The notes under the pieces were generated by a model, which searched no databases, was not told the origin of the DNA, and saw only the letters and a program-made list of their open reading frames with translations. From contig NZ_BMXS01000013.1 in the NCBI RefSeq assembly GCF_014651875.1, positions 1 to 64,000 of the forward strand: a stretch of 64,000 nt of DNA, given 5' to 3'. The first letter of the stretch is position 1. Every line of letters starts with the position of its first letter. Both the position numbers and the translations under genes were made by a program. Below, piece by piece: positions 40,118 to 51,382 of this stretch. The DNA is from Litchfieldella qijiaojingensis (GTDB lineage: Bacteria; Pseudomonadota; Gammaproteobacteria; Pseudomonadales; Halomonadaceae).

Positions 40118-42364
40118 TTGCCAGTAACTCCCTCACCCGCGTCTCACCCCACGGTGCTCGGCATTGCCGTGCCCACCCCGTTGCGACGTCTCTTCGACTA
40201 TCGAGCTGCCTCGGACGTTCCTCCCGGAGGTTGGCGACCCGGCTTGCGAGTCCGCGTACCGTTCGGGCGCCGCGAGGTAATGGGCATCGTCATCGAGTGC
40301 CGTACTCACAGCGAGATCGCGCTGGCCGACCTCAAGCCCGTATCGGCCTGGCTGGATGCCTCACCGCTGCCCGACGACTGGCTATGGCTGTGCCGCTTCA
40401 CTGCGCGTTATTACCAGCATGCCCTGGGCGACACGCTGCACCAGTCGCTGCCGGTGTTGCTACGCCAGGGGCGGCCACTCGAGGCGCGCACCCGGGAACG
40501 GTGGTTTCTGACCGCCAGTGGCCGCGATTGCCCTCCCGAGCGGCTCGGGCGCGCCCGCCGTCAGGCCGAGCTTCTGGCGCTATTGCGGCTACACCCTCGA
40601 GGACTGACAAGCAATATCATCACCGCTCAAGGATTCAGCCGCGCACAGCTCGACGCGCTGGTCGACAGAGGTCTGATCGAATGTCAGCAGGAGGCCGTGA
40701 TCGATGGCCCCTCCCCCGGCAGCGGCGGTTGGCTGGCCGAGCCGGCGCTATCACTCAACCGTGAACAGGCCACGGTACTCGCCGCACTGCATGAGGGGTT
40801 GGACCGCTACCACCCCTGCCTGCTACAAGGAGTGACCGGCAGCGGCAAGACCGAAGTCTATCTGCAACTGATCGAAGCCGTGGTCGCGCGCGGCCGCCAG
40901 GCGCTGGTGCTGGTACCCGAGATCGGCCTCACCCCCCAGACCTTGGCGCGCTTCCGCAAGCGCTTCCGTGTACCGGTGGTCGCGCTGCACTCGGGAATCA
41001 GCGATGGCGAGCGCCTCGATGCCTGGCTGGCCGCCACCAGCGGCCGCGCTCCGATCGTGATCGGCACTCGCTCGGCTATCTTCACGCCTCTGGCAAGGCC
41101 CGGGGCTATCATCGTCGACGAAGAGCACGACGGCTCCTACAAGCAGCAGGACGGCCTGCGTTATCACGCCCGTGACCTCGCCGTGGTTCGCGCCCATCAC
41201 CATGCCATCCCTGTACTGCTGGGCAGCGCCACCCCCTCGCTGGAGAGCCTTGCCCTAGCCCAGGCCGGGCGCTACCGCCACCTTCACCTGACCCGGCGCG
41301 CCAGCCGTCACCCACCGGCACGCCTGGAGCTGGTCGATCTACGTGGCCGCGCTCGCCAAGGGGGACTGATCGCCCCGACGATCGATGCCATCCGCAAGAC
41401 ACTCACCGCCGGCCACCAAGTACTGGTGTTCATCAATCGACGCGGCTTCGCGCCGACACTGGCCTGTCACGAATGCGGCTGGCTGGCCGAGTGCGACCGC
41501 TGCGACGCACGCCTGACCCTGCATCGTCAACCGCCGCAGTTGGCCTGCCACCACTGCGAGCGCCAGCGCCCGCTGCCCGATGCCTGCCCGGATTGCAGCA
41601 GTGCCGACCTGCGCCCTCTGGGTGCTGGCACCGAGCGCGCCGAGGAGACTCTGGCTGCCCTGTTTCCCGATGTGGCCGTGCACCGTATCGACCGAGATAG
41701 CACGCGGCGCAAGGACGCCTTCGAGAACACGTTGGCCGAAGTCAGACGCGGCGCCCCCTGCCTGCTGGTCGGCACGCAAATGCTGGCCAAGGGCCACCAT
41801 TTGCCACATGTCACCCTTGTGGTAGTGATCAACGCCGATGCCGGCCTCTATGCCAGCGATTTCCGCGCTCTGGAGCACAGCGCCCAATTGCTGATCCAAG
41901 TGGCCGGACGCGCCGGTCGTGCCGAACACCCCGGCCGAGTGATGGTGCAGACCCTGCACAGCGACGACCCGCATCTGCGCTTGCTGGCGGAACACGGCTA
42001 TGATGCTTTGGCCCGCCAGTTGCTCGAGGAACGTCGTGCCGCCGACCTGCCGCCCTACCGCTTCCTGGCCCTGGCACGCTTCGAGAGTCCCCGCGAGGCC
42101 GATGTCACGACGCTTGCAGACACGGCCGCCAGCGCCCTGCGTGACTGGCTGGGCCCGAACTCCAGCCCGGTGCAGTGCCTGGGGCCGGTACCGGCGCCCA
42201 TGGAGCGCCGCCAGAACCGCTACCATGTGCAACTGATGCTTTCCAGTACCCAGCGCAGCAAGCTTCACGAGGCCAGCGCCTGGCTCGCCGCCTGGCTGGA
42301 GAGCAACCGCGAGGCACGCCGTGTGCGCTGGTCGCTGGATATCGACCCGCAGACGCTGAGCTGA
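40118..42364 (+). CDS. priA: Primosomal protein N' (replication restart helicase)
   Basis: The protein is 748 aa from a TTG at 40118, with GGAGG 4 bases upstream; this gives the usual PriA start MPV..., and lengths match (E. coli about 732). An ATG at 40076 is an alternative. Visible features are the 3'-DNA-binding domain, Walker A (GVTGSGKTEVYLQL), DEEHD box (IIVDEEHDGSYKQQ), and the Cys-rich zinc domain (CHECGWLAECDRCDARL, CHHCERQRPLPDACPDC). It restarts stalled forks. Confidence 0.93.
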   Translation: MPVTPSPASHPTVLGIAVPTPLRRLFDYRAASDVPPGGWRPGLRVRVPFGRREVMGIVIECRTHSEIALADLKPVSAWLDASPLPDDWLWLCRFTARYYQHALGDTLHQSLPVLLRQGRPLEARTRERWFLTASGRDCPPERLGRARRQAELLALLRLHPRGLTSNIITAQGFSRAQLDALVDRGLIECQQEAVIDGPSPGSGGWLAEPALSLNREQATVLAALHEGLDRYHPCLLQGVTGSGKTEVYLQLIEAVVARGRQALVLVPEIGLTPQTLARFRKRFRVPVVALHSGISDGERLDAWLAATSGRAPIVIGTRSAIFTPLARPGAIIVDEEHDGSYKQQDGLRYHARDLAVVRAHHHAIPVLLGSATPSLESLALAQAGRYRHLHLTRRASRHPPARLELVDLRGRARQGGLIAPTIDAIRKTLTAGHQVLVFINRRGFAPTLACHECGWLAECDRCDARLTLHRQPPQLACHHCERQRPLPDACPDCSSADLRPLGAGTERAEETLAALFPDVAVHRIDRDSTRRKDAFENTLAEVRRGAPCLLVGTQMLAKGHHLPHVTLVVVINADAGLYASDFRALEHSAQLLIQVAGRAGRAEHPGRVMVQTLHSDDPHLRLLAEHGYDALARQLLEERRAADLPPYRFLALARFESPREADVTTLADTAASALRDWLGPNSSPVQCLGPVPAPMERRQNRYHVQLMLSSTQRSKLHEASAWLAAWLESNREARRVRWSLDIDPQTLS

Positions 42365-42366
42365 AA

Positions 42367-42411
42367 GACGGGAGACGGGAGACGGAAGACGGAAGACGGA
42401 AGACGGAAGAC
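42367..42411. repeat. 7-bp tandem repeat GGRAGAC after priA
   Basis: GGGAGAC occurs about twice, followed by GGAAGAC four times, with a uniform period of 7 bp. It starts three bases after the priA stop. It belongs with other 7-bp units seen at 42490-42530, 47081-47170 and 52650-52690. Confidence 0.9.
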
Positions 42412-42661
42412 CATATCAGTCTCACTTACCCCCTTTTTCAAGGAGCGCTTAGCACCATTCTTCCCTCTTCCAGCCGCGTAGCGGCGCTCTTACAACTTCA
42501 AGCTTACAGCTTGCCGCTTCGCGGCAGGGTTTAAAGCCACGCCGCAATTGCCGATAATGACCCACCATTCGCCCTAGCGCGACGATTCATACCTGCCGCC
42601 GCGAGATTCATCTTTGTCATCCGCTCGCGTTGCGCCAGGGTTACAGGACACTCGGGATCTC
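42412..42661. other. Intergenic region before argS with heptad and palindromic repeats
   Basis: The block CTTCCAGCCGCGTAGCGGCG plus CTCTT (42467-42491) has a nearly identical copy at 52658-52682, where one base differs. It is followed by consecutive 7-bp units all starting CTT (CTTACAA, CTTCAAG, CTTACAG, CTTGCCG, CTTCGCG). The rest holds the argS leader. No gene is seen. Confidence 0.7.
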
Positions 42662-44347
42662 ATGAAAGACACCATCATCTCGCTGCTCGAAGACGCGCTC
42701 GCCACCCTCAAGCAGCAGGGCGACCTGCCCCAAGACATCGCACCGACCATCAAGGTCGATGCCACCAAGGACAAGGCACACGGCGATTACGCCACCAACC
42801 TGGCGCTGATGCTGGCCAAACCGGCCGGCAAGAAGCCTCGCGAATTGGCCGAAGCGCTGGTCGATGCCCTGCCGGCCTCTTCCGCGGTCGACAAGACCGA
42901 GATCGCCGGCCCCGGCTTCATCAACTTCTTTGCCGCCACCGATGCCGCCGCCCAGATCATCCCCACGGTGCTCGACGCCGGCGATACCTTCGGCCGCAGC
43001 CTGACCGGGCAGGGCCAGAAGGTGCAGGTGGAGTTCGTCTCTGCCAACCCCACCGGACCGCTGCATGTCGGCCACGGCCGCGGCGCAGCGATCGGCGACA
43101 GCCTGTGTAGGCTGCTCGAAGCCACCGGTTACGATGTCACCCGCGAGTTCTACTACAACGACGCCGGTGCCCAGATCAACAACCTGGCGGCTTCGGTACA
43201 GGCTCGCGCCAAGGGACTAGGCCCCGACGATGAAAGCTGGCCGGAAGACGGCTATCGCGGCGACTACATTGTCGACGTCGCCAACAGCTATCTCGCCGGC
43301 GACACAGTGCACGCGGACGACCGCCATGTCACCGCCAAGGGCGACCCCGACGATCTGGACGCCATCCGCGAGTTCGCCGTGGCTTACCTGCGCCGCGAAC
43401 AGGACCTCGATCTCAAGGCCTTCGGCGTCGAGTTCGATGTCTACTTCCTCGAGTCCTCGCTGTACGAGGACGGCAAGGTCGAGGCCACCGTAGAGCGGCT
43501 CATCGAAGGCGGCCACACCTACGAGCATGATGGCGCCCTGTGGCTGCGCACCACCGACTTCGGCGACGACAAGGACCGGGTGATGCGCAAATCCGACGGT
43601 GACTACACCTATTTTCTGCCCGATGTCGCCTATCACTTGGACAAGTGGCAACGCGGCTTCAAAACGGTGATCAATGAGCAGGGGGCGGACCACCACTCTA
43701 CCGTGACGCGGGTTCGTGCCGGCCTACAGGCGCTAGAGACCGGCATCCCACAGGGCTGGCCCGACTACGTGCTGCACCAGATGGTGTTGGTCACCCGTTC
43801 CGGGGTCGAGGTCAAGCTCTCCAAGCGTGCCGGCAGCTACGTGACCCTACGCGACCTGATCGATGAAGTTGGCCGCGATGCCACCCGTTACTTCCTGGTC
43901 GCACGCCGTGCCGACTCCCAGCTCACCTTCGATATCGACCTGGCCCGCTCCCAGTCCAACGACAACCCCGTTTACTATATCCAGTATGCGCACGCCCGAG
44001 TGTGCAGCGTACTGCGCAAGGCCGAGGCAGAAGGCCTCGATTTCGACCGGGTTCAAGCCATGGATCAACTCGCACGGCTCGATACCGACCAGGAAAAAGC
44101 GCTGATGAACCGCTTGGCGCGCTTTCCCGAGGTGGTCGAACATGCCGCCATCTCGCGCGAGCCCCAGCAGATCGCCCAGTACCTGCAGGACCTGGCTGCG
44201 GACTTCCATACCTGCTACAACGCGGTCAAGGTGATGGTCGACGACCCCGGCCTGCGCAATGCCCGTCTGGCACTGGGGCTCGCCACACGCCAAGTGCTTC
44301 GCAACGGTTTGGACCTGCTGGGCGTCAGCGCCCCAGAGGAGATGTGA
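42662..44347 (+). CDS. argS: Arginyl-tRNA synthetase
   Basis: The protein is 561 aa from the ATG at 42662. It is a class I synthetase with HIGH-type motif [13 protein letters not shown] at about residue 130, KMSKS-type motif [13 protein letters not shown] at about 390, the N-terminal Add1 domain and the DALR anticodon-binding C-terminus. No strong Shine-Dalgarno is visible. Confidence 0.96.
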   Translation: MKDTIISLLEDALATLKQQGDLPQDIAPTIKVDATKDKAHGDYATNLALMLAKPAGKKPRELAEALVDALPASSAVDKTEIAGPGFINFFAATDAAAQIIPTVLDAGDTFGRSLTGQGQKVQVEFVSANPTGPLHVGHGRGAAIGDSLCRLLEATGYDVTREFYYNDAGAQINNLAASVQARAKGLGPDDESWPEDGYRGDYIVDVANSYLAGDTVHADDRHVTAKGDPDDLDAIREFAVAYLRREQDLDLKAFGVEFDVYFLESSLYEDGKVEATVERLIEGGHTYEHDGALWLRTTDFGDDKDRVMRKSDGDYTYFLPDVAYHLDKWQRGFKTVINEQGADHHSTVTRVRAGLQALETGIPQGWPDYVLHQMVLVTRSGVEVKLSKRAGSYVTLRDLIDEVGRDATRYFLVARRADSQLTFDIDLARSQSNDNPVYYIQYAHARVCSVLRKAEAEGLDFDRVQAMDQLARLDTDQEKALMNRLARFPEVVEHAAISREPQQIAQYLQDLAADFHTCYNAVKVMVDDPGLRNARLALGLATRQVLRNGLDLLGVSAPEEM

Positions 44348-44350
44348 TCC

Positions 44351-45073
44351 ATGGCCGCTCACAGCTCGCGCCAGGCCAAGCGTAGCGGTGCCACGTCGCG
44401 CCGCCGTGCCCCCAAGAAGGCCAGGGGCGGGATTCCCGGCTGGTTATGGGGTGTCGCTGGCTTGGTGGCCGGCTTCTTTCTGGCCCAGTACGTTCAACAG
44501 TCGGCGCCCACACCGTTGGCCACGGTCGTGCCCAAGCCACCCTCCAGCACATCGGGGAACACTTCGTCACCCGATGGCGGGGATAAGTCGTCGGCCAGCG
44601 AACCGCCCATGCCGACTTTCGAGTTCTATACCCTGCTGCCTGAATCCGAAGTCATCGCGCCGCGCTCGGAAGCCTCGGCACCTCGGCCGCGGGCCTCCAC
44701 TCCCCCGGCACAGTCCGAACCCGAAACCACCGACGATCCCATCGCCGCTCAACTAGCTAGCATCGACGAGGCGGTGCAACGCAGCATGGCACCGCGCGAG
44801 GAGAGCCGCCAGGCTCCCCAGCCCCCTGCCGACAACAGCCGCTACATGCTGCAAGCCGCTTCGTTCCGGGAAACCGGCGATGCCCAGCGCCTGGCCGGCA
44901 GGCTGCGTGATTTCGGCCTGCTGGCCAAGATCACCGAGGTCCAGACCGGTGAGGGCGATACCTGGCACCGGGTACAGGTCGGTCCCTACGAAGACCGTCG
45001 CGAACTCAACCGTGCCCAGGACCTGATGATCACCCAGGGGATAGAGCCGCTGCTGATTCGCCTGCAGAATTGA
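44351..45073 (+). CDS. SPOR-domain inner-membrane protein (FtsN-like)
   Basis: The protein is 240 aa: a basic cytoplasmic N-terminus ([21 protein letters not shown]), one membrane helix ([18 protein letters not shown]), a Pro/Ser-rich periplasmic linker, and a C-terminal SPOR domain ([19 protein letters not shown]... [16 protein letters not shown]) that binds denuded glycan at the septum. Position after argS and before hslVU matches the FtsN locus of gammaproteobacteria, although the division essential segment cannot be confirmed. It starts 3 bp after argS. Confidence 0.85.
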   Translation: MAAHSSRQAKRSGATSRRRAPKKARGGIPGWLWGVAGLVAGFFLAQYVQQSAPTPLATVVPKPPSSTSGNTSSPDGGDKSSASEPPMPTFEFYTLLPESEVIAPRSEASAPRPRASTPPAQSEPETTDDPIAAQLASIDEAVQRSMAPREESRQAPQPPADNSRYMLQAASFRETGDAQRLAGRLRDFGLLAKITEVQTGEGDTWHRVQVGPYEDRRELNRAQDLMITQGIEPLLIRLQN

Positions 45074-45212
45074 GCCAAGCCCGTCACGCTTGATTTTTCG
45101 CGGTGGTGCCCGCACCTCCCATAGAACTCGTTACATGGCGCCCGGTCACCGTTTGCGGCGCCGAAAATCATCGGGAGCGCAACTGCTACCGCTCCCCCAA
45201 GGAGTCCTCTCC

Positions 45213-45731
45213 ATGACCACGATCGTATCCGTGCGTCGCGGCGACCATGTCGCGCTGGCCGGCGATGGCCAGGTGTCGTTGGGCGACACCGTGCTCAAGG
45301 GCAACGCCAGCAAGGTCCGGCGCCTGTACCACGGCCAAGTGTTGGCCGGCTTCGCCGGTGGAACCGCCGATGCCTTCACCCTGTTCGAGCGCTTCGAAGC
45401 CCAGCTCGAGAAGCACCAGGGCCACCTGGTCAAGTCCGCCGTGGAGCTGGCCAAGGACTGGCGCACCGACCGCGCCCTGCGCCGGCTCGAAGCCATGCTG
45501 GCGGTGGCCGACAGGCATGCCTCGTTGATCATTACCGGCAATGGCGATGTAGTGGAGCCGGAGCGCGGCATCATTGCTATCGGTTCAGGTGGCAACTTCG
45601 CGCTGTCCGCCGCCCGCGCTTTGCTCGAGAACACGGAGCTGTCGGCGCGCGAGATTACCGAGAAGTCGCTTGCCATCGCCGCTGACATCTGTGTCTACAC
45701 CAACCACCACTTCACGCTGGAAGAGCTCTGA
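45213..45731 (+). CDS. hslV: ATP-dependent protease HslVU, peptidase subunit
   Basis: The protein is 172 aa from the ATG at 45213, with AGGAG 7 bases upstream. After Met removal the N-terminal Thr ([19 protein letters not shown]) is the nucleophile. Strongly conserved blocks are [25 protein letters not shown] and [10 protein letters not shown]. It forms a dodecameric peptidase with HslU. It is 3 bp upstream of hslU. Confidence 0.97.
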   Translation: MTTIVSVRRGDHVALAGDGQVSLGDTVLKGNASKVRRLYHGQVLAGFAGGTADAFTLFERFEAQLEKHQGHLVKSAVELAKDWRTDRALRRLEAMLAVADRHASLIITGNGDVVEPERGIIAIGSGGNFALSAARALLENTELSAREITEKSLAIAADICVYTNHHFTLEEL

Positions 45732-45734
45732 GCC

Positions 45735-47054
45735 ATGACCCAGATGACCCCCCGCGAGATCGTCCATGCGCTGGACCAGTTCATCATCGGCCAGCAGGAC
45801 GCCAAGCGTGCCGTGGCTATTGCCCTACGCAACCGCTGGCGGCGCATGCAGCTCGATGAAGAGTTGCGCAGCGAAGTCACTCCCAAGAATATCCTGATGA
45901 TCGGCCCCACCGGGGTCGGCAAGACCGAGATCGCCCGTCGCCTGGCCAAGCTCGCCAATGCCCCTTTCATCAAGGTCGAAGCCACCAAGTTCACCGAGGT
46001 CGGCTATGTGGGACGCGACGTCGAGTCGATCGTTCGCGACCTGACCGAAGCGGCGATCAAGATGGTTCGCGAGCAGGCCAAGGACGAGGTACGCCACAAG
46101 GCCGAGGACGCCGCCGAGGATCGTATTCTCGACGCCCTGTTGCCGCCGCCACGCGGCCAGGAGGACAGCCCACGCCAGGACAGCTCCACGCGCCAACTGT
46201 TCCGCAAGAAACTGCGCGAAGGTCAGCTCGATGACAAGGAGATCGACATCGAGATCACCTCCCAAGGCCCGGGCATCGATATCATGACCCCGCCAGGCAT
46301 GGAAGAGATGACCAGTCAGTTGCAGAGCCTGTTCGCCAACATCGGTCGGCAGAAGAGCGAGACCAAGCGTGTCACGGTCAAGGATGCCTGGCAGTTGCTA
46401 CGTGACGAGGAGGCCGCCAAGCTGGTCAACGAGGAGGATATCAAGCGCCGCGCCATCGAGGCCGTGGAGCAGAACGGCATCGTCTTCCTCGACGAGATCG
46501 ACAAGGTGGCAAAGGGACACCAGGGTAGCGGTGGCGATGTATCTCGCGAAGGCGTGCAGCGCGACCTGCTGCCGCTGATCGAGGGTTCCACGGTGTCAAC
46601 GAAGCATGGCATGGTACGCACCGACCATATCCTGTTCATCGCTTCCGGGGCGTTCCACCTGTCCAAGCCCTCGGACCTGATCCCCGAGTTGCAAGGGCGC
46701 CTGCCGATCCGCGTCGAACTCAATGCACTGACGCCGGATGACTTCCAGCGTATCCTCACCGAGCCGTCGGCGTCGTTGACCAAGCAGTACCAAGCGTTGC
46801 TGGCCACCGAAAGCCTCGAGATCGAGTTCACTCAGGACGGCATCCAGCGTATCGCCGAGATTGCCTGGCGGGTCAACGAGGGGACCGAGAACATCGGTGC
46901 CCGCCGCCTGCACACGGTGATAGAACGCCTGTTGGAAGAAGCCTCCTACAAAGGCAGCGACTTGGGCAGCCCATTGACCATCGACGCCGACTACGTCAAC
47001 TCCCAGCTCGGCGAACTGGCAATGGACGAGGACCTGTCGCGGTATATTCTATAA
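45735..47054 (+). CDS. hslU: ATP-dependent protease HslVU, ATPase subunit
   Basis: The protein is 439 aa, AAA+ class. Walker A is [18 protein letters not shown], the pore motif is GYVGRDVE, Walker B is [12 protein letters not shown], and the C-terminus ends SRYIL, which docks into HslV. It unfolds substrates for HslV. Confidence 0.98.
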   Translation: MTQMTPREIVHALDQFIIGQQDAKRAVAIALRNRWRRMQLDEELRSEVTPKNILMIGPTGVGKTEIARRLAKLANAPFIKVEATKFTEVGYVGRDVESIVRDLTEAAIKMVREQAKDEVRHKAEDAAEDRILDALLPPPRGQEDSPRQDSSTRQLFRKKLREGQLDDKEIDIEITSQGPGIDIMTPPGMEEMTSQLQSLFANIGRQKSETKRVTVKDAWQLLRDEEAAKLVNEEDIKRRAIEAVEQNGIVFLDEIDKVAKGHQGSGGDVSREGVQRDLLPLIEGSTVSTKHGMVRTDHILFIASGAFHLSKPSDLIPELQGRLPIRVELNALTPDDFQRILTEPSASLTKQYQALLATESLEIEFTQDGIQRIAEIAWRVNEGTENIGARRLHTVIERLLEEASYKGSDLGSPLTIDADYVNSQLGELAMDEDLSRYIL

Positions 47055-47080
47055 GTCACGCGCTTCGGGCTACGAGCCCT

Positions 47081-47170
47081 CGAAGCTCGAAGCTCGAAGC
47101 TCGAAGCTCGAAGCTCGAAGCTCGAAGCTCGAAGCTCGAAGCTCGAAGCTCGAAGCTCGAAGCTCGAAGC
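47081..47170. repeat. 7-bp tandem repeat array (about 12.9 copies of CGAAGCT)
   Basis: Ninety bases are a perfect array with a 7-bp period, beginning 27 bp after the hslU stop. It ends directly at the Shine-Dalgarno (CCAGGAGGCTACC) of the next gene, whose ATG is at 47183. Such a perfect array is prone to gain or loss of units by slippage. Confidence 0.97.
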
Positions 47171-47182
47171 CAGGAGGCTACC

Positions 47183-47566
47183 ATGTCTGCCCCCATTCCC
47201 ACCCATGTGCATTACCACAAGAAAGCCCGTGAACTCGAGCTGACCTACGAGGGAGACGAAAGCTACCGTCTGTCGATCGAGTACCTGCGCGTCTATTCGC
47301 CGTCGGCTGAGGTGCGCGGCCACGGTGGCGACACCGCAGTGCTGCAGGTCGGCAAGAAGGACGTGGGCCTGAAGAACATCACCCAGGCCGGGCGCTATGC
47401 GCTTAAGCTGCACTTCGACGACGGTCACGACAGCGGCCTGTACAGTTGGGACTATCTGTACGACTTGGCTCTCAACCGCGAGGCGTATTGGGCCGACTAT
47501 CTGCGCCGCCTCGACGAGGCTGGGGCATCTCGTGAGCCGCAGGGTATCCAGATCAAGCAACTCTGA
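47183..47566 (+). CDS. DUF971 family protein (gamma-butyrobetaine hydroxylase-like N-terminal domain)
   Basis: The protein is 127 aa and forms a single DUF971 (PF06155) domain: [63 protein letters not shown]. The domain is small, may bind zinc or act in Fe-S or oxygenase pathways, and is commonly found next to hslU and ubiE. Function is unknown. A good AGGAGG RBS comes right after the tandem array. Confidence 0.9.
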   Translation: MSAPIPTHVHYHKKARELELTYEGDESYRLSIEYLRVYSPSAEVRGHGGDTAVLQVGKKDVGLKNITQAGRYALKLHFDDGHDSGLYSWDYLYDLALNREAYWADYLRRLDEAGASREPQGIQIKQL

Positions 47567-47572
47567 GACTAC

Positions 47573-47617
47573 GCTTTGTCGAAAACTGCCTGCGCTCGAC
47601 GACTTTTCGGACAAAGC
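47573..47617. repeat. Imperfect inverted repeat between the DUF971 gene and ubiE
   Basis: GCTTTGTCGAAAA (47573-47585) is the reverse complement of TTTTCGGACAAAGC (47604-47617) apart from one bulged base; the loop is 18 bases. It begins 7 bases after the stop codon. It could form a hairpin at the gene end, though no T tract follows. Confidence 0.7.
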
Positions 47618-47721
47618 TTAGCGCCGCTTTCCTGGGCAGGCGCCCGAGGTCAAAGACAAGGCCGGCATGGGGAGGCTACAATATCGCCACCGCCTTATCC
47701 TCAACCTCCCAGGACCTTTCC

Positions 47722-48471
47722 ATGGACAAGCGCACCACGACTCACTTCGGCTATCAGGAAGTCCCGATCGAGGAGAAGGCCTCGCGGGTTGCCGATGTTT
47801 TCCATTCGGTGGCGGCTCGCTACGACGTCATGAACGACCTGATGTCGTTCGGCATTCACCGACTGTGGAAACGCCTGACGCTGGAACGCGCTGGCGTACG
47901 TCCGGGACATCATGTGCTCGATATCGCCGGCGGCACTGGCGACCTCACCCTACAATTCGCGCGCCGCGTCGGTCCGCGTGGCCGGGTGGTGCTGGCCGAC
48001 ATCAACGAGTCGATGCTGCGCGTGGGCCGCGACAAGCTGCTCGATCACGGCGTGGGAGGCAATGTCGAATACGTCCAGGCCAACGCCGAATGTCTGCCGT
48101 TTCCCGACAACCACTTCGACTGCATCACCATCGCCTTCGGCCTGCGCAACGTGACCGAGAAGGACGCTGCATTGCGCTCCATGGCTCGGGTTCTCAAACC
48201 TGGCGGCCGGCTACTGGTGCTGGAATTCTCCAAGCCGACCCATGCCCTGCTGTCCAAGGCCTACGACGAGTACTCCTTCCGTCTGCTACCGAAGATGGGC
48301 GAACTGGTGGCGGGAGATGCCGACAGCTATCGCTACCTGGCCGAGTCGATCCGCATGCACCCCGACCAGGAAACGCTCAAGGCGATGATGGAGGGCGCAG
48401 GCCTGGCACGCGTCGAATACACCAACCTCACCGGCGGCATCGTCGCCCTGCACCGCGGCATCAAGTTGTAA
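47722..48471 (+). CDS. ubiE: Ubiquinone/menaquinone C-methyltransferase
   Basis: The protein is 249 aa. The UbiE signature [17 protein letters not shown] and SAM-binding motif [18 protein letters not shown] are clear, as is [15 protein letters not shown]. It methylates the C-2 position of the benzoquinol intermediate. Its stop overlaps the ubiJ start (TAATG). Confidence 0.97.
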   Translation: MDKRTTTHFGYQEVPIEEKASRVADVFHSVAARYDVMNDLMSFGIHRLWKRLTLERAGVRPGHHVLDIAGGTGDLTLQFARRVGPRGRVVLADINESMLRVGRDKLLDHGVGGNVEYVQANAECLPFPDNHFDCITIAFGLRNVTEKDAALRSMARVLKPGGRLLVLEFSKPTHALLSKAYDEYSFRLLPKMGELVAGDADSYRYLAESIRMHPDQETLKAMMEGAGLARVEYTNLTGGIVALHRGIKL

Positions 48472-49091
48472 TGTTGCGCTTGCTCGAACACACCTTGAAC
48501 ACCCTGCTGTCCCGCGACCCGGCGGCCCCCGCCCGCTTGGCAAGGCTCGACGGCGCTCGACTGCTGTTTCGCCTGGAACGCCCCCACTTGGAACTCATGG
48601 TCCACTTCTACGGCCAAGGCCTGCATCTCTGCCACGTGAGCGATAGCGATGAATGCGACGCCGATGCCGTGGTCGAGGTCGACAGCGAGGCCTTGGGCCG
48701 CTTGCTCGGCGGCGAGTCCATCGAACGGCTGATGTTCGGCGGGCGTCTGGCGGTGCGTGGCCGCACCCAGCTATTGGAGGACACCCGCGACCTACTGTTC
48801 GACCTCGACCTTGACTGGGAGGGCGAACTCTCCAAGTGGCTCGGCGACACTCCGGCCCACAGCCTGGCCGAAGGCGTGCGACGTCTGTCGCGTTGGGGGC
48901 TACGCACCCGGCAGCAGTTACACGCCGATGTCAGCGAGTATGTTTTCGAGGAAGCTCGGCTGCTACCCGGACGCGCACAGTTCGAGGTACTGCGCGACCA
49001 ACTGACCGAGCTGGAGGTTGCCACCGACCGTCTGGAAGCCCGCCTGGCCCGGCTGAACCGGCGTCTGGCCGAGGGGGAGGGAGGCCGATGA
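48471..49091 (+). CDS. ubiJ: Ubiquinone biosynthesis accessory factor UbiJ
   Basis: The protein is 206 aa. The N-terminal part is an SCP2-like lipid-binding domain ([23 protein letters not shown]), followed by a C-terminal helical region ([26 protein letters not shown]). In E. coli, UbiJ with UbiK supports the aerobic Ubi complex. It overlaps ubiE by 1 bp and ubiB by ATGA, so translation is coupled. Confidence 0.92.
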   Translation: MLRLLEHTLNTLLSRDPAAPARLARLDGARLLFRLERPHLELMVHFYGQGLHLCHVSDSDECDADAVVEVDSEALGRLLGGESIERLMFGGRLAVRGRTQLLEDTRDLLFDLDLDWEGELSKWLGDTPAHSLAEGVRRLSRWGLRTRQQLHADVSEYVFEEARLLPGRAQFEVLRDQLTELEVATDRLEARLARLNRRLAEGEGGR

Positions 49092-50710
49092 GCTTGCGCC
49101 TGGTGTGGATCTTCTGGGTCATCACCCGCTACCGATTGGATACCCTGATTCCCCTGGAGCGATTGCACTGGCTGCCGCGTTTGATCTTCATCCTCTCGCC
49201 ACTGCGCCTGTTCCCGGTAGGGCAGCGTTCGCGAGGCGAGCGCCTGCGACTGGCCCTGGAAACGTTGGGGCCGATCTTCGTCAAGTTCGGCCAGATGCTC
49301 TCGACGCGACGCGACCTGCTGCCTCACGATATCGCCGACGAACTCAAGCGCCTGCAGGACCGTGTCCCCCCTTTTCCCGGCAAAGTCGCCGAGGCATTGG
49401 TCGAGAAAGAACTCGATATGCCGCTGACTCGCGCCTTCGCCGAATTCGATACACGGCCCCTGGCCTCGGCCTCGGTCGCCCAGGTACATGCCGCACGCCT
49501 GCACGGCGGCGAGGAGGTGGTAGTCAAGATCATCCGCCCCGGGATAGAGCGCGTCATGCGTCAGGATATCGCGCTGCTGTATCGCGTGGCGCGCCTGCTG
49601 CAACGTGTCCCCGAGGCCCGGCGCCTACGACCGGTCGAAGTCGTCGCCGACTACGAATCGACCCTGTTTGACGAGCTTGACCTGCACCGGGAGGCCGCCA
49701 ACACCTCTCAGCTCAAACGCAACTTCAAGGATTCACCACTGCTTTACGTACCGGGCATCCACTGGCCGCTGACCCACCGTCGCGTGATGGTCCAGGAGCG
49801 AATTCATGGTATCCCGGTCGCCGATCTCGATGCACTCCGTGCCCAAGGTACTGACCTGCGCAAACTTGCAGAACGCGGCGTGGAGATCTTTTTCACCCAA
49901 GTCTTCCGCGACAACTTCTTCCATGCCGACATGCATCCGGGCAACATCTTCGTTGCCAATGGCAAACCCTACGACCCGCAATACATCGCCATCGACTGCG
50001 GCATCGTCGGCAGCCTGACCCGCGAGGACCAGGACTACCTGGCGCGCAACCTGTTGGCCTTTTTCCGCCAGGACTACTATGAAGTCGCCGCCCTGCACAT
50101 CGAGTCCGGCTGGGTCGGCGAGGGCACCCGCGCCAACGAGTTCGCCGCCGCCATTCGCACCGTCTGCGAACCGATCCTCGAGAAACCGCTCAAGGACATT
50201 TCCTTCGGCCAAGTGCTACTGGGCCTGTTCCAGACCGCACGTCGCTTCAACATGGAGGTCCAACCCCAGCTGGTATTGCTGCAGAAGACGCTGCTCAATA
50301 TCGAGGGACTCGGCCGGCAGCTCTACCCGGATCTGGACCTGTGGAGCACCGCCAAGCCCTATCTGGAGCGCTGGATGAAGGAGCGCGCCGGCCCGCGCGG
50401 GCTATGGGATTCTCTGAGCCGTCAAGCGCCGGAACTGGCACGCCAGCTTCCCGAACTGCCGGTACTGGCCCATCAAGCCCTGAACCGTGCCGAACTCGAG
50501 CACAAGCAGCGCCGTCGCCAGGCCGAAGCACTCGCCAGCATGCGTCGGCACCTGAGCCATGCCGCCCGTGGGGCGCGTCGGCTGCGCCTGGGGCTGCTAC
50601 TGTTGGCCCTTGCCCTGGCCTGGCAGCCATTATGGGGCTGGGCAACCATGCAGCCCTGGCCTGTGCTGCTGGCGGCCGCTCTTGGCGTGCTTCTACTGGC
50701 CTGGCACTGA
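49088..50710 (+). CDS. ubiB: Ubiquinone biosynthesis atypical kinase/ATPase UbiB
   Basis: The protein is 540 aa. It is an ADCK/UbiB atypical kinase with the KxGQ motif ([16 protein letters not shown]), Ala-rich loop ([12 protein letters not shown]), catalytic [11 protein letters not shown] and IDCGIVGSL. Two hydrophobic segments near the C-terminus ([31 protein letters not shown]) anchor it in the inner membrane. Confidence 0.97.
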   Translation: MSLRLVWIFWVITRYRLDTLIPLERLHWLPRLIFILSPLRLFPVGQRSRGERLRLALETLGPIFVKFGQMLSTRRDLLPHDIADELKRLQDRVPPFPGKVAEALVEKELDMPLTRAFAEFDTRPLASASVAQVHAARLHGGEEVVVKIIRPGIERVMRQDIALLYRVARLLQRVPEARRLRPVEVVADYESTLFDELDLHREAANTSQLKRNFKDSPLLYVPGIHWPLTHRRVMVQERIHGIPVADLDALRAQGTDLRKLAERGVEIFFTQVFRDNFFHADMHPGNIFVANGKPYDPQYIAIDCGIVGSLTREDQDYLARNLLAFFRQDYYEVAALHIESGWVGEGTRANEFAAAIRTVCEPILEKPLKDISFGQVLLGLFQTARRFNMEVQPQLVLLQKTLLNIEGLGRQLYPDLDLWSTAKPYLERWMKERAGPRGLWDSLSRQAPELARQLPELPVLAHQALNRAELEHKQRRRQAEALASMRRHLSHAARGARRLRLGLLLLALALAWQPLWGWATMQPWPVLLAAALGVLLLAWH

Positions 50711-50763
50711 CCCCACCAAACTCAACGATTGGTTTCTTGATTTCACTCAATGGGGCTTTTGCA

Positions 50764-51105
50764 ATGAACGATATACTCGAACAGCTTGCCGAAGTACTAG
50801 CGCAACGTCGCCACGCAGACCCAGCGACATCCTACGTGGCATCGCTGCATTATAAGGGCCTGAACAAGATTCTCGAGAAAGTGGGCGAAGAAGCCACCGA
50901 GACCATTCTGGCCGCCAAGGATGCTGCCGACGACGTTGAAGGTCAACGGCAAGCGGTGGTCGCCGAAACCGCCGACCTGTGGTTTCATAGTCTCGTGATG
51001 CTGTCGCATCTGGGCATCGATCAACGGGACGTGCTGGATGAACTGGCACGGCGTTTCGGCATTTCCGGGCTGGACGAGAAAGCCGCCCGCACCTCCGATC
51101 AATAA
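50764..51105 (+). CDS. hisE: Phosphoribosyl-ATP pyrophosphatase
   Basis: The protein is 113 aa from the ATG at 50764. It has the all-alpha MazG-like fold with E-E-x2-E-type metal ligands ([32 protein letters not shown]). It performs the second step of histidine synthesis. It is a free-standing HisE rather than a HisIE fusion; a hisI gene, often adjacent in relatives, is not found beside it. Confidence 0.94.
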   Translation: MNDILEQLAEVLAQRRHADPATSYVASLHYKGLNKILEKVGEEATETILAAKDAADDVEGQRQAVVAETADLWFHSLVMLSHLGIDQRDVLDELARRFGISGLDEKAARTSDQ

Positions 51106-51118
51106 AGAGGAAGACACC

Positions 51119-51376
51119 ATGTTAGGTGGCATCAGTATCTGGCAGTTGCTGATCGTACTCGGCATCATCATTCTGATCTTCGGCACCAAGAAGCTGCGCA
51201 ATGTCGGCGGCGACCTGGGCGGTGCCGTGAAGGGCTTCAAGAAAGCCATGAACGAAGATGGCAAGGACGAGAAAAAGGACGACTCGCAGCAGCGTGTCGG
51301 CCATGACGACCAGGATGGCAACACCTACGACGTCAAGGCCGAGCGAAAGCCCGAGGAACAGGACGAACGCAAGTAA
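51119..51376 (+). CDS. tatA: Sec-independent protein translocase subunit TatA
   Basis: The protein is 85 aa from the ATG at 51119 (GAGG upstream). It has one membrane helix ([18 protein letters not shown]), the FGxKKL-type hinge ([23 protein letters not shown]) and an acidic tail. First gene of tatABC, 13 bp after hisE. Confidence 0.96.
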   Translation: MLGGISIWQLLIVLGIIILIFGTKKLRNVGGDLGGAVKGFKKAMNEDGKDEKKDDSQQRVGHDDQDGNTYDVKAERKPEEQDERK

Positions 51377-51382
51377 CCGCCC

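Noticed and set aside
45075-45125. Possible sigma-32 heat-shock promoter before hslV (CTTGATT and CCTCCCATAG)
   Set aside because: The two boxes are about 19 bases apart, more than the usual 13-15, and the -35 matches poorly. A heat-shock promoter may exist but is not supported by this reading.
47081-47170. CRISPR array
   Set aside because: The period is 7 bp with no spacers and no cas genes nearby; it is a simple tandem repeat.
46991-47614. A minus-strand frame containing repeated SFELRAS
   Set aside because: The repeat is only the 7-bp array at 47081-47170 read in reverse; the frame covers the ends of hslU and the DUF971 gene on the opposite strand.
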